This document shows, in pieces, positions 24,391 through 34,762 of a DNA stretch of 64,000 bases. The position numbers and the translations under genes are program-made. Position 1 is the stretch's first letter. Each line of letters begins with the position of its first letter. The notes under the pieces were generated by a model. That model worked only from the letters and a program-made list of their open reading frames with translations, did no database searches and was not told where the DNA came from. This DNA is from Glandiceps talaboti (lineage: Eukaryota; Hemichordata; Enteropneusta; Spengelidae), in NCBI RefSeq assembly GCF_964340395.1, contig NC_135559.1, positions 19,539,150 through 19,603,149 of the forward strand. Reading direction: 5' to 3'.

Positions 24391-25673
24391 AACCCAGTTA
24401 CTGCATGCCATGGTCGTCCGTCAGACCAGCTGTCTTGAAAGCAGCTTTATTGTTATGCAACTTATTCAGGGGGAGGGGGCACAAATGAAACCAGAAAACG
24501 TTAGTTCTTATCTTGTTTCCAATATTTTCAATACACTGGTATAATATAATAGCCGGGATAAACCATCCCAGGGGTGGTTTATTGCTTAATTAATATGCCT
24601 GGGACAGTTGAATACTGTTTTCCTACACTTCAGTGCACATCGTACATCGCCCTCATTACAGAAACCCCATGCCAAATGTTTTACCATTCAGATAATGTAA
24701 TATTTAGTTGTCAATCATCTTGATATTGTTGTGGCTATTTTAAGTTATAATCCTTATTTCTAAGTGTAGGCTTAAAATGGGGTAAAATAGTAACACCTGA
24801 AAAGCTACTATAAACGTAGCCATTAGTTGGGATTACACTGTGACCTTTCCAATTTTATAACAGCTGATTAGGTTGTACCACTACCAGCAGGACGGATATA
24901 TGGGAACATACATTGTCGAGTCGTCGTAATGTCAAAAGCGATTGAAGTGCTTAGAACTCCTAGTGATACCACACAGATCAAGTCCCTTGCACAAGATTGA
25001 ACAGCAATTTGGGTAGAACAACAGTATATATTATTTGCTCATTTTGACCCTCAGTGACAGTGTGGTTACATGTAACTGTATGGTGTGTATACCTAATAAA
25101 TGCGTGTTAAATAATTTATAAATTGTTACATCTACAGAGAGTGTATATTCAGGTACGGCATATTCACCCACACACTGACTGACCTGATTTCACAGCATAA
25201 CCAACTTAACTAAGTACCCCGGGCTAAGTACTTTGTCTGGCATACACTGTGGAATATGAACATTTAGATAAAAATGAATAAATATATAATGAGGGGAGAT
25301 TGGCATACATTTTTACAGAATGTTGAAGGCTGTTTCAAGTTTTCACCAACGTAACGTTTATTACATATAAGGACATCCAACATGTTGTTCATATGTAATG
25401 AATCATATTGAGTGCTTTGCGGTCCCGTGTACATTTTGCTCCTTACTGATCATCAATGCACTATTGTTATTATTCACTAATAAAGTGTATTTGTTATATA
25501 CTACTATGTGAATATTATGGACATATTCAGAACTTATGTAGTCCGTAAGATATGGCATTCACTTCATGCTATCAGCAAGTATTGGAAGACTGATAGGGCT
25601 GAACAACATGCCCTACATTATAGTCTAACATTTACCTGTTGAAAATACTGGTACAATACTTTGGTGTTTATTT
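24391..25673. other. Duplicated non-coding block
   Basis: 24680-24925 matches 47640-47840, including AAAGCTACTATAAACG and AGGTTGTACCACTA. 25440-25670 matches 43665-43870, including AACTTATGTAGTCCGTA. No gene recognised in either version. Confidence 0.6.
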
Positions 25674-26090
25674 GCTCACATTCCAATGTACCTATACTAT
25701 CAATACTTCAAGGTTGTAACGCAATGGTTTTTATTGCTCACATTCCAATGTACCTATACTCTCAATACTTCAAGGTTGTAAGGCAATGGTTTTTATTGCT
25801 CACATTCCAATGTACCTATACTATCAATACTTCAAGGTTGTAACGCAATGGTTTTTATTGCTCACATTCCAATGTACCTATACTATCAATACTTCAAGGT
25901 TGTAAGGCAATGGTTTTTATTGCTCACATTCCAATGTACCTATACTATCAATACTTCAAGGTTGTAACGCAATGGTTTTTATTGCTCACATTCCAATGTA
26001 CATATACTATCAATACTTCAAGGTTGTAACGCAATGGCGTATATTTGCTCACATTCCAATGTACCTATACTATCAATGACTGATTATGGT
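25674..26090. repeat. 62-bp tandem array, about seven units
   Basis: GCTCACATTCCAATGTAC starts at 25674, 25736, 25798, 25860, 25922, 25984 and 26047. Units are almost identical, differing at single sites. The matching locus near 43885-43980 has only about one and a half units, so expansion occurred in this block after duplication. Confidence 0.95.
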
Positions 26091-26439
26091 TGAGTCTTGA
26101 GTTTTTCACTGCAACATACTAATCAAAATTTAGTGGAAATCATGTAGTGAACACCTTATATGTATGTTTATACATACGTTCGTTGAGTTTCAATAGATAA
26201 ACGTTCCAGATAGAATAACAAAATGCACTTCAACATCGGATAATCTTTGTAGAAAAACTATATATTATCGATGTTTATGTAGATTATATAATAACTTTCT
26301 GGACCCCCTTTTATTGACAGTGGGACAGCTATGAGTATAAATTCTCAGTGGCCCCACTACAAACCACAGGGAGTGTGTATATTTTGTATATTTATTTATT
26401 TATGAGCTTTTATTACATTGATGGTAAATGGAGACTGGT

Positions 26440-26970
26440 ATCAAGTATGTATGTATACAGTGACCCGGGAGAACCTAGTCCAAGGTGCTACTATATACAG
26501 GACTGGTGGATCTGATTTGACATACCCACCCGTGTCTATGTGTTGTACTGTCTGTCTGGAAACCGAAAGGTAAGCTTTGCTGATATCCTTTCTGAATGCT
26601 GAAATAGATAACCCAGTTATATTTTGTAGAGAAAATAAGACATCAACACATTCGACCCCTTCCCATCTACTTCTACAGATTTAGCAACCTTTTCCCCTTC
26701 ACTATAAATGTTTTTAAACGGATTGCAGGGCGCCAACAGCGGGTTTCATCAATAATTGACAGATCAACTTACATTTATCAACCATCGAATACCGACATCG
26801 TTGTTTATAAGAACATTTCAACCGAATTTGTTAGAGTTGGAATTTCTTTCTTCATAGATTGTGGAAATATGGCACAGACGTATGACAGTCGGATTTGCTA
26901 GGTTTATTCACTATTCATATTTATATGGATATGGTAGATATTTTATGAATCACCATTAGAATCTTTAATA
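26440..26970. repeat. Dispersed repeat A, copy 2
   Basis: Diverged relative of 14600-15230 and 48780-49380, with GGAAACCGAAAGGTAAG, TTATATTTTGTAGAG and TCAATAATTGACAGATCAAC in order. Non-coding. Confidence 0.7.
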
Positions 26971-26973
26971 TGA

Positions 26974-27032
<59 letters not shown>

Positions 27033-27060
27033 ATGTATGTATGTATGTATGTATGTATGT
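26974..27060. repeat. (CTGT)n followed by (GTAT)n microsatellite
   Basis: Two adjacent tetranucleotide runs that switch unit near 27031. Confidence 0.95.
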
Positions 27061-27355
27061 TGTGATTATTTAGTACTTTCATATACATTTGATATTTTAC
27101 ATACGTACATATATATACACACATAGAGTTTTATTCTTCTTTCGCCAAGTAGCGTGCTCAATCAGCTTGGAGAGCAATACATACGTAAAATGAAAGAAGA
27201 CGAGTTTGCTATTTCATTGTGGGTTTACACTACGGTCCGTGTCACCTGAAGGATCATCAGAAGTATGGGTGGGCTCGCTGTCTGTGTATATACATGTAGT
27301 GCGAGCGTATGTGGAAAGCCTTCTTCTACCTCCACCTAGAGGCCAAACTCGAACA

Positions 27356-27571
27356 TTAAGAAATGAACTTGAGAGAAATAGCTGGGATCTCCGGATCCAT
27401 GCCTGCATCCCGGTTTAGGGCGGGCTTCCTTTGATGAATAAATATGCCTTCCTTCAACCTGCATCTGTACAGTTTCTCTTCTTCATCCATGATTTTGACA
27501 TTCTTCATGCCACACTTATGTTGTGACTTCATCAAGTGTTTTTCATATTGCTGATATAATGGTTGACGCAC
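27356..27571 (-). pseudogene. Possible GIY-YIG endonuclease C-terminal fragment (Penelope-like)
   Basis: The minus-strand frame reads RLKEGIFIHQRKPALNRDAG. It resembles the end of the GIY-YIG endonuclease domain of Penelope-like retroelements, where a Glu in E-x-I-x-I and an Asn in LNRD are conserved. It is short, lies on the strand opposite to the Penelope-like reverse transcriptase relic at 44420-46115, and has a partial paralogue at 48125-48230. Homology is inferred from pattern memory only. Confidence 0.4.
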
Positions 27572-28227
27572 ACTGATAAGTTCTCTTTAGCGAATGCCCG
27601 GTGGTGGTGGTCTAGTCGTCTTACTCAGTTACTTACTTCAGAAAGACCACTAATGTATGGTATATCAATAGAGATGTGTTGTTGCCCTGTGTCTGGGTGT
27701 CTGTGTGTCATGCCTTATGTCTTTCTTCTTTGGTATCGTCAATGACCAAGGTTATAGCCATTGCTCCTCAGCTCTGTCTTGATGTGTCCAATTTCCTCCT
27801 TTTCGTCTCATCTTCGTCAGTTACTGGTGTCTTTGGTCATGACATTAGTGTTCTCACCTCTGATTTATGTTATAATAGGTGGTTGTACTCCCAATTTACC
27901 ATCTTTATTGAAATCATTATGCAAACCAGCGCATATATGCCTACTGCCTTCTGTAATTGTATGATTGTATACTATGATGGGCCCCGAAACCTAGTCCTGG
28001 GTACTACCATATATAGGACTGATGTGACCTGATTTGACATACCCGATAGTGTCTAGGTGTGGTACTGTCTTTATTCAGGAAACCGAAAAGGTAAGATTTT
28101 CTGATATCTTTTCTAAATTTAGAAATAGGTGGACCAAATTATATTTTGTAGAGGAAATAAGACATTATCATATCACTCCCAATATACGTCTACATATTTC
28201 AGCAGCATTTTTCGCCTTCACTGTAAT
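27360..28227. repeat. Duplicated block, left part (paralogue of 48123-49036)
   Basis: Near-identical to 48123-49036 apart from small indels; includes repeat A copy 3 up to the LINE insertion point. Short shared open frames (for example from 28034 and from 48843) reflect recent identity and do not indicate a conserved protein. Confidence 0.85.
28218..28227. repeat. LINE target-site duplication, left copy
   Basis: TCACTGTAAT, repeated at 32394-32403 and present once in the empty paralogous site at 49027-49036. Confidence 0.9.
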
Positions 28228-31200
28228 TGTAATTGTAATTGTAATTGTAATTTATTTACCCATCACAAAAAAAAAAAAATACATAACAATTGAAAGCATA
28301 TAATACACAATGTGTGCATAATTGTATCAGAGCGGGCGAGAGGCTAGAAAATAGTTTCTATAACTAATCTAGTCTAGCCACTCAAAACTCATACACTAGT
28401 ATAAATATTACAATGAAAAAAAAAGATCAGGTGACTGCTGCAAAAACTCACAAACTACATACTGTACATGAAAAATGAAAATGAAAATGCGCGAAAATTT
28501 TACATATTTACAAGAAGAAACTCTTGAATTTGTGTCTGCTTGGGTGACTGCGAATTGTATATGGAATGTTGTTCCATATCTGTGAACCAGTGAACTTGAC
28601 AGAAGACTGACCAAAATTACTCTTGTATTTTGGTACATGGAGGTCTCCTCTCAATTTCCGCCTAGTATCAGGACAATGTTCGATATTCGAAAAGTAGTCC
28701 TTGAAGTGTGGCGGAAGTTTATCGTGTAGTACATCATGAACAAAAATTCCAATCTGATAGTCAAACTGTTTGTATATATCAAGAATACTGAGCTTTTTAA
28801 ATAAAGGTGCCGTATGTGCATTACATTTACTTTCCGTAATGACACGAACAATCCTTTTCTGTGCAAGTAAAATCTCTTTGATATATGTTTTACACGAACT
28901 TCCCCACACTTCAAGGCCATAGGAAATGTGTGGTAATACAAAGGTATTGTACAACATTAGGAGAGTTGAACATGGGACCAGTTGTCGAAGCCTGTAAAAT
29001 ATTCCAGTAAATTTACAGATCTTTTTCTTTACGTCTACAATGTGAGTTTTCCAAGTTAAATTACTGTCTAGGTGAATCCCAATGAACGATGTGCTGTTAG
29101 CTTCTCTAACCACCCTGTCATTAAGAGTTATAGACCCAATTACTTCTTTACTGTTTTGTTTACTTCTAATTACCATGTGTTCTGTTTTATTTACATTCAT
29201 AGTCAGTCGGTTAGCATCACACCATTTATTTACCTGATGAAATTCAACATTAGCTAGATTGAGGGATATATTGTTATGGGTTTCCTGGATAGAATGAAAT
29301 AAGTTTGAATCATCTGCATAAAGCTTAAAATTGAAAAGATTGGAGGAATTTGGAATGTCGTTTATGTATATCAAGAATAAGATAGGTCCTAGGATTGACC
29401 CCTGAGGGACACCACAGGTAATATTTAATCTGCTTGAAGCTATATTATTGATGCTGACATACTGACTCCGTGAATGCAAATAACTAGAGAACCACTTGAG
29501 TGGTAAACCTCTGATTCCGTAATGTTCAAGCTTTGCAAGTAAAATATTATGGTTTACAGTATCGAAAGCCTTTGAAAAATAGATAAAAATACCAAGTGTT
29601 GAATTTCTCTTATCAAGCTCTTCTTGTAAAGATTGAATCAAACTAATCAAAGACAATTTACAACTGTACTTCTTCCGAAAACCGTATTGATGGTCATATA
29701 AAATGTTAAATCCCTCTAAGAAATTCATCAAATGTTTGTTTGCAATTCTTTCAACAATCTTGCTGATAACAGGTAAAACGGAAATGGGTCTATAGTTTCC
29801 AGGTTCATTTATCTGACCCTTCTTATAAAAAGGTAACACTTTGGCTACTTTAAGGAGTTCTGGAAAATGACCTGAACAGAAAGACAAATTAATAATGTGA
29901 CATAGAGGGTTTGATATTTCCTCTCTACCTTCGTGGATTAACTTGCAAGGGATGTCATCAAAACCTGTTGCTTTGCGTATATCCAATGCAGAAATAGTAT
30001 TGACAATATCAAGTTTGGTAACAGGGTAAAAGAAAAAGGAATGAGGAACTTTCTCACCCAAGAAGTCGTGAAACGTTGTGTTCGGGGAAGTGGGTATTTT
30101 ATTAGCGAGATGTACATAAAAATTATTAAAATCTTCCGTAATATCATCCAGGCAAGTGTGAATTACTTCTGAACCATTACAGTTAATCTTCAATTGTCTT
30201 GGAATAGTTAACTGTTTGTGTTTTGATTTACCAATTAATTCGTTTATAACTCCCCACGTCTCCTTTATTTTGCCATTATTAAGTGAGAAAACATTTGCAT
30301 AATAATGGCATTTGCTTTTCCTTAGAATAGTGGTGAGAACGTTCCGGTATTTCTTGTAATGGTTATATAACGTTACATTGAAACGACTGTTAATGACCTT
30401 CTTAAACAGCTTGTGTTTTGTTCTAACTGACTTAAGTATTCCAGGTGTCAACCACGGCTTGACTCGTTTCTTTTTCTTTGAGGTACGTATACACTTCAAA
30501 GGAGCATGTTTGGCAATGATATCTTTGAACCTATCAACAAAATGTTGTAAAGCTAAATTTACATCTTTGCATTGCAAAACCTTTTCCCATGTTTCAGCAT
30601 TCAACTCATCTCTAAATGCCTGCCCATTAAACTTTGAATAGTCTTTTATCAATGTTGTAACTCCAGTTGTGGGTGGTGTTTTCACTGAATTAAAGAATAT
30701 AAATATCTGAAAATGATCTGAGATGTCAGCAGTAATAGTACCTGAAGAAATGGACCTGTCAGCTATGTTTGTGTACAAATGATCTATGGTAGAACTTGAA
30801 TTCTGTGTTTTCCTAGTAGGAGTACTTATAGTTTGTTTAAAATGAAAACATGCAAGTGTATCAATAAGTTTGCGGGCACTAGGGTTCGTTTCTTTGCTCA
30901 CATCAATGTTGAAATCTCCAATAATAACACATCCGCTATATTTTCTTTCACTCTCACTTATATAATTTTCTAAACTCTCTACAAAGTCGTTAACATTAGA
31001 ATGTGGTGGTTTATACACAGCCCCAACTAGGAAAAATCTATTTTCAAGTTCTACTTCGATCCACAGAGTTTCTGTATTTGTAATTGTAACATTGCTCAAC
31101 ACAGTATATGACAAAGACTCGTGTATATACATTCCTACTCCTCCACCTTTACCTTGGTCTCTACAGTTAACAACAAAAGAATAACTAGGCATATTATACA

Positions 31201-32393
31201 TGTCTTTGTTTGACACTTGCCATACTTCAGAAAGAGCGATAATTCGAAATTGATTTCGCAAAGAGTGTTCATATAGCATATTGAAATTGTCATAGTTCTT
31301 GTTAAGTGATCGAACATTGATATGTGAGACGGAGAAAGCGTTCTCTGTATTGCTGAAAGTTGTGTTGAATTTAGCTAGTGAGTATTCCGCACAGCTGATG
31401 TCAAAAATGTCTTCTTCAGTGATGTTGTTATTCACTGGCATAAGTGAAAGAGAAATTCGATTACCTGATAAGGATTAATGACGGAAAGCGGGAAGAGAGG
31501 ATACATTGGTTTAGACAATTTTGATAAGGTCATGTTCATTTCTGATATTGATTACGGTAGTTGCGTCAAACTTCTTTCCGTAGATAAAGCCGTTTCTTGT
31601 CCACAGGTATTTATAGTTTAAGGCCTTTCGTTTTTCATTCGCAGACTTCAGTAGTTTTCGTGTTGTTGGTGTTAGGTTTTCATTTATGTATATTCTGTTC
31701 TTCTCTGTATAGCCAAGTGTGTCAGTAGTTGTGTTGATTATTTTCTTGTTATTTTTATAGACGGAATCACGTATCTTTCTGCCAGAGAACTTGACAATGA
31801 TTGGTCTTGGTCTCGGTTTCGGTGTGCTTGGATCCCTCTCTGTGAATTTGCGGCCAATTCTATGGGTGACTTCGATATTATTTGGGGTGATGCCTGGGTC
31901 GATTTTCTGTAGTACCCTAATGACAGTTGCGTCGGTGTTTTCATTGGCTTCGTTGGTTTCTGGGATTCCATGAATTTCAATATTTTCTCTCCGGCTATAT
32001 TGGTTTTGATCTTCAAGAGCTTTCTCTCGATCGGCCACTTGTTTAGTGAGTTCTTCATTCTTTTCCTTGGTTACTTTGTTCTCGCTTTCTACTGTGGCAA
32101 TTCTTGTTCTGAAGTCTTCAAAGAGTGAATTGAAGTATTCTAGCGAGGCAGATGTAGTATCCTGGCATTCCTTTATGTCATTGACACTTTTCAGAAGTAC
32201 TAGTATGTAGCTAACCTGGAGGCTGATTTCAGTGAGCCGTTGATCAATGGAGACACCAGATGTTGCTGAAGCTTGTGTGGTTTCCTGATTTGGTTCAGTA
32301 TTTGGTGATCCTGACGGAAATCGCTTTTTCTTGCATTTTTGGCACAAATGCAAGTCACCCTGAGTAAACGTAACACCCCTAGATTTATCACAG
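28228..32393 (-). mobile_element. CR1/Jockey-superfamily non-LTR retrotransposon, 5' truncated
   Basis: A 4166-bp insertion on the minus strand carries ORF1 and ORF2, 69 bp apart and in the same frame. Its 3' end, at the left, has a short A-rich stretch and a microsatellite tail of ATTACA units. It is flanked by TCACTGTAAT duplications. The paralogous empty site at 49027 continues directly into TATTTTGTTGTATATA, matching the right flank (CATTTTGTTGTATATA). Tandem-unit tails rather than poly-A fit CR1/L2/Rex1-type elements; the precise clade needs a tree. ORF2 is uninterrupted, so the insertion is fairly young. Confidence 0.92.
28508..31441 (-). CDS. LINE ORF2: AP-endonuclease and reverse transcriptase
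   Basis: 977 residues, the usual length for this class. The N-terminal third is an apurinic-type endonuclease: SHINVRSLN near residue 40, ALSEVWQ with its catalytic Glu, IIGDFNID, and a SDH box. The centre is reverse transcriptase: GNYRPISVLPVISKIVERI, YGFRKKYSC, FSKAFDTVNH, CGVPQGSILGPILFLIYIND and LYADDSNLF, with YADD at 708-711. It nicks target DNA and copies the element RNA in place. The motif A residue before FSKAFD, normally Asp, is Tyr 621 (TAT at 29579-29581), a single-base change that should abolish polymerase activity. The C-terminus is the conserved WNNIPYTIRS-type tail domain. Confidence 0.95.
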   Translation of the reverse strand: MPVNNNITEEDIFDISCAEYSLAKFNTTFSNTENAFSVSHINVRSLNKNYDNFNMLYEHSLRNQFRIIALSEVWQVSNKDMYNMPSYSFVVNCRDQGKGGGVGMYIHESLSYTVLSNVTITNTETLWIEVELENRFFLVGAVYKPPHSNVNDFVESLENYISESERKYSGCVIIGDFNIDVSKETNPSARKLIDTLACFHFKQTISTPTRKTQNSSSTIDHLYTNIADRSISSGTITADISDHFQIFIFFNSVKTPPTTGVTTLIKDYSKFNGQAFRDELNAETWEKVLQCKDVNLALQHFVDRFKDIIAKHAPLKCIRTSKKKKRVKPWLTPGILKSVRTKHKLFKKVINSRFNVTLYNHYKKYRNVLTTILRKSKCHYYANVFSLNNGKIKETWGVINELIGKSKHKQLTIPRQLKINCNGSEVIHTCLDDITEDFNNFYVHLANKIPTSPNTTFHDFLGEKVPHSFFFYPVTKLDIVNTISALDIRKATGFDDIPCKLIHEGREEISNPLCHIINLSFCSGHFPELLKVAKVLPFYKKGQINEPGNYRPISVLPVISKIVERIANKHLMNFLEGFNILYDHQYGFRKKYSCKLSLISLIQSLQEELDKRNSTLGIFIYFSKAFDTVNHNILLAKLEHYGIRGLPLKWFSSYLHSRSQYVSINNIASSRLNITCGVPQGSILGPILFLIYINDIPNSSNLFNFKLYADDSNLFHSIQETHNNISLNLANVEFHQVNKWCDANRLTMNVNKTEHMVIRSKQNSKEVIGSITLNDRVVREANSTSFIGIHLDSNLTWKTHIVDVKKKICKFTGIFYRLRQLVPCSTLLMLYNTFVLPHISYGLEVWGSSCKTYIKEILLAQKRIVRVITESKCNAHTAPLFKKLSILDIYKQFDYQIGIFVHDVLHDKLPPHFKDYFSNIEHCPDTRRKLRGDLHVPKYKSNFGQSSVKFTGSQIWNNIPYTIRSHPSRHKFKSFFL

Positions 32394-32437
32394 TCACTGT
32401 AATCATTTTGTTGTATATATATTTTTAACGCCAACAA
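31511..32437 (-). CDS. LINE ORF1: coiled-coil RNA-binding protein, 5' truncated
   Basis: An open frame of 308 residues. From the N-terminus it has a Cys-rich remnant (DCDKSRG then LCQKCKKKR), probably half of a zinc finger. A coiled coil at about 95-145 follows (ESENKVTKEKNEELTKQV). Then comes an RRM-like region starting YSRRENIEIHGIPE and a basic C-terminal domain (IIVKFSGRKIRD, YINENLTPTTRKLLKSA), typical of LINE ORF1 nucleic-acid chaperones. The first 14 codons, including the only Met, lie outside the element, to the right of and within the target duplication (32394-32437). The native start is therefore missing. Confidence 0.9.
   Translation of the reverse strand: MLALKIYIQQNDYSDCDKSRGVTFTQGDLHLCQKCKKKRFPSGSPNTEPNQETTQASATSGVSIDQRLTEISLQVSYILVLLKSVNDIKECQDTTSASLEYFNSLFEDFRTRIATVESENKVTKEKNEELTKQVADREKALEDQNQYSRRENIEIHGIPETNEANENTDATVIRVLQKIDPGITPNNIEVTHRIGRKFTERDPSTPKPRPRPIIVKFSGRKIRDSVYKNNKKIINTTTDTLGYTEKNRIYINENLTPTTRKLLKSANEKRKALNYKYLWTRNGFIYGKKFDATTVINIRNEHDLIKIV
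32394..32403. repeat. LINE target-site duplication, right copy
   Basis: TCACTGTAAT again, immediately before the CATTTTGTTG flank. Confidence 0.9.
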
Positions 32438-33130
32438 CGGGTCCGTGTCAATAATTGACAGTTTAACGTACCTTTGTCAGCCATCAAATACCGACGTTGC
32501 TGCTTGTCACAATATTCAAATTGTACAATCTTTGATGTGATTGGCGAAATACCATCAGGTTAGTGTGTATGCATTCGTTAGATTTTGAATATTTTTTTTT
32601 CGATAAATTGGAGAAATATGTCATGGATTTAATTTATGACAGTAGAATTTGCGAGGTTTCTTCACAATTCAAATATTATAGTATTATAGTAGGTGATAGT
32701 AGTAATTCATGAATCAAAATTAGAATATTTAATATCGGTTAAATACCAAATACACATTAGCAAATGTGGAATTCTGGACAAAAAGTAGTTGACATCGAGT
32801 TTGACCCCACTCAATGAAGAAAAATTAGACAATATATACAAATAGACAACAAGATAAACTTACAAATAATAAAGAGATGGCAACGATACATAATGACCAT
32901 GATATAGAATTCAAGTAATGGCTATGTATGTATCCTCTGCTTCCAATTTGCATGTAAATATAACTAATATTACATGACTGTATATGTACAGTGTGCCAGT
33001 ATTTAGATAGTTAAGTTTAGTGATAAACCTTACTCCCAACTCTCAACTAAAGGATAGGGCTCAAAGTTTACAGTGCATTGAAATGACCAAACATTAATGT
33101 ATAATACAGAGCTATTTATTGTAAACTAAT
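32404..33130. repeat. Duplicated block, right part (paralogue of 49037-49780)
   Basis: Resumes the paralogy interrupted by the LINE. Near-identical to 49037-49780. It lacks about ten bases (around ACGGACTGCA) just right of the insertion that all other repeat A copies keep. Confidence 0.85.
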
Positions 33131-33715
33131 AGTTAAACTGTCACTATACGAAAAGGCATATTTAACCTCCTTGATTGGGGATGGGTAAAGGTGGGTTAAA
33201 TTTCAAGGGGTATATTTGTCCACATGAAATAGTTACTACTGTCTCCTGTCTTTATCAGGGGTAGAATATGAGTGTCAAAGTACCACATATTTAACTTTGT
33301 TTGCTCACATACACCAGGTGGTAAACTTGCCACTTTTTTACACTGTTTAACACGGCTGGTAAACATGACACAGTACCACCTTTACCATGCCTTTATATCT
33401 ACGAATAGATAATGGTAAACTGTGATGTTTGTATGAAGTACATTAGTCAATCCTTTCACGACCCCTTTCAATGGGGGTATATTATGGTTTATATGCATAT
33501 ATTACAACAAGTCACAGTCTTTACATTTACCTCATACTAACTAGTCGTAAATCACAAGTCACATTTCCACCTTTATCCAGAAGGATTACATTACCATATG
33601 TATCACAGATTTACACACTGGTTAAACTATTGTTGTATGCGCTTATACATTTGTATGACAAAAGCCCACGTTTACTATACTAACTAACCTTGGAAAAAGG
33701 CATGGCAAATCCTGT
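33131..33715. other. No gene recognised
   Basis: AT-rich. Scattered early decayed units of the following tandem array may be present. No coding support. Confidence 0.45.
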
Positions 33716-33719
33716 ACTC

Positions 33720-34345
33720 TTTCCTATCTGGTGTATTGGCAAGTTTAACCCCATGTTTACACTCACCATACAGGTGTCTGTATGCGCTAATACATTACCG
33801 TAGCAAACGTTGGTGTTTTACCTGCTATCTACAATTGGCAAAGGAGATGCAAATACTGTACTTGTTCTTATCTGATATATTGGCAAGTTTAACCCCATGT
33901 TTACACTCCCCATACAGGTGTCTGTATATGCGCTAGAACATTCGTGTAACAAACGTTGGTGTTGTACCTACTATCTACAATTGGCAAAGGAGATGCAAAT
34001 ACTGTGCTCTTTCCTATCTAATGTATTGGCAAGTTTAACCCCATGTTTACACTCCCCATACAGGTGTCCGTATGCGCTAATACATTACCGTAGCAAATTG
34101 TTGTACCTGCTATCTACAATTGGAGATGCAAATACTGCACCCCTTCCTATCTTATGTATTGGCAAGTTTAACCCCATGTTTACACTCCCCATACAGGTGT
34201 CTATGCACTAGAACATTCGTGTAACAAATGTTGGTGTTGTACCTGCTATCTATAATTGGCAAAGTAGATGCAAATCTTGTACTCTTTCCTATCTTATGTA
34301 TTGGCAAGTTTAACCCCATGTTTACACTCCCCATACAGGTATCTG
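33720..34345. repeat. Tandem array, five units of 134-146 bp
   Basis: TATTGGCAAGTTTAACCCCA begins units at 33732, 33878, 34024, 34158 and 34298, each followed by CCATACAGGTGTC and TACCTGCTATCTA. Open frames across it are repeat translations. Confidence 0.9.
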
Positions 34346-34384
34346 TATGCGCTAATATAGTGGTTAGAACTCAGATTTGTGGAA

Positions 34385-34762
34385 TCATGATGGGCGAATG
34401 GTAAGAGTGGCTGGCTTGGAATCTGCAGGTTGTACATTCGAACCCCATCACCACCGTTTGTTTCTGAGTGGCTAAAGTCCTTGGGTAAGATTTGAGCCAC
34501 GACTATGCCGCAGTCCACTCACCTCTGTATAATTGGGGTCCTGTTAGGATAGCGGTTGTGATGTGAATGCTTTAATCATATATGCTTATAAAGGCTGCAA
34601 TGGATTGCATTTTGTATGCTCCCCAGGGAGTTGAGGAAGTATAAAAGGGCCACTGTGCTGATATAGCTCCAAGCCAGGGGTAATAATTGTAAAGGGCTTG
34701 GGTGGGAAAGCGCTTTATAAAAACTAATATTATGATTGTTATTATTTTTATTATATTTACTA
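34385..34762 (+). mobile_element. tRNA-derived SINE, plus orientation
   Basis: The head resembles a tRNA: GGGCGAATGGTAAGAGTGG (A-box region) and GTACATTCGAACCCC (B-box region). The body has CCTTGGGTAAGATTTGAGCC, TGTATAATTGGGGTCC and GGCTGCAATGGATTGCA. The 3' end is GCGCTTTATAAA with an ATT-rich tail. Two minus-strand relatives lie at 11402-11763 and 51426-51785. I cannot assign a named central domain. Confidence 0.85.

Noticed and set aside
25674-26090. CRISPR-like array
   Set aside because: The 62-bp units are contiguous with no unique spacers, and the context is an animal genome.
28034-28303. Shared open frame in repeat A copies (also 48843-49100, 14808-15029)
   Set aside because: The frame is disrupted in copy 1 and ends in the LINE tail in copy 3. 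The identity reflects recent duplication rather than protein conservation.
34385-34460. tRNA gene
   Set aside because: A- and B-box-like sequence is present, but it heads a SINE found in three copies and the cloverleaf is degraded.
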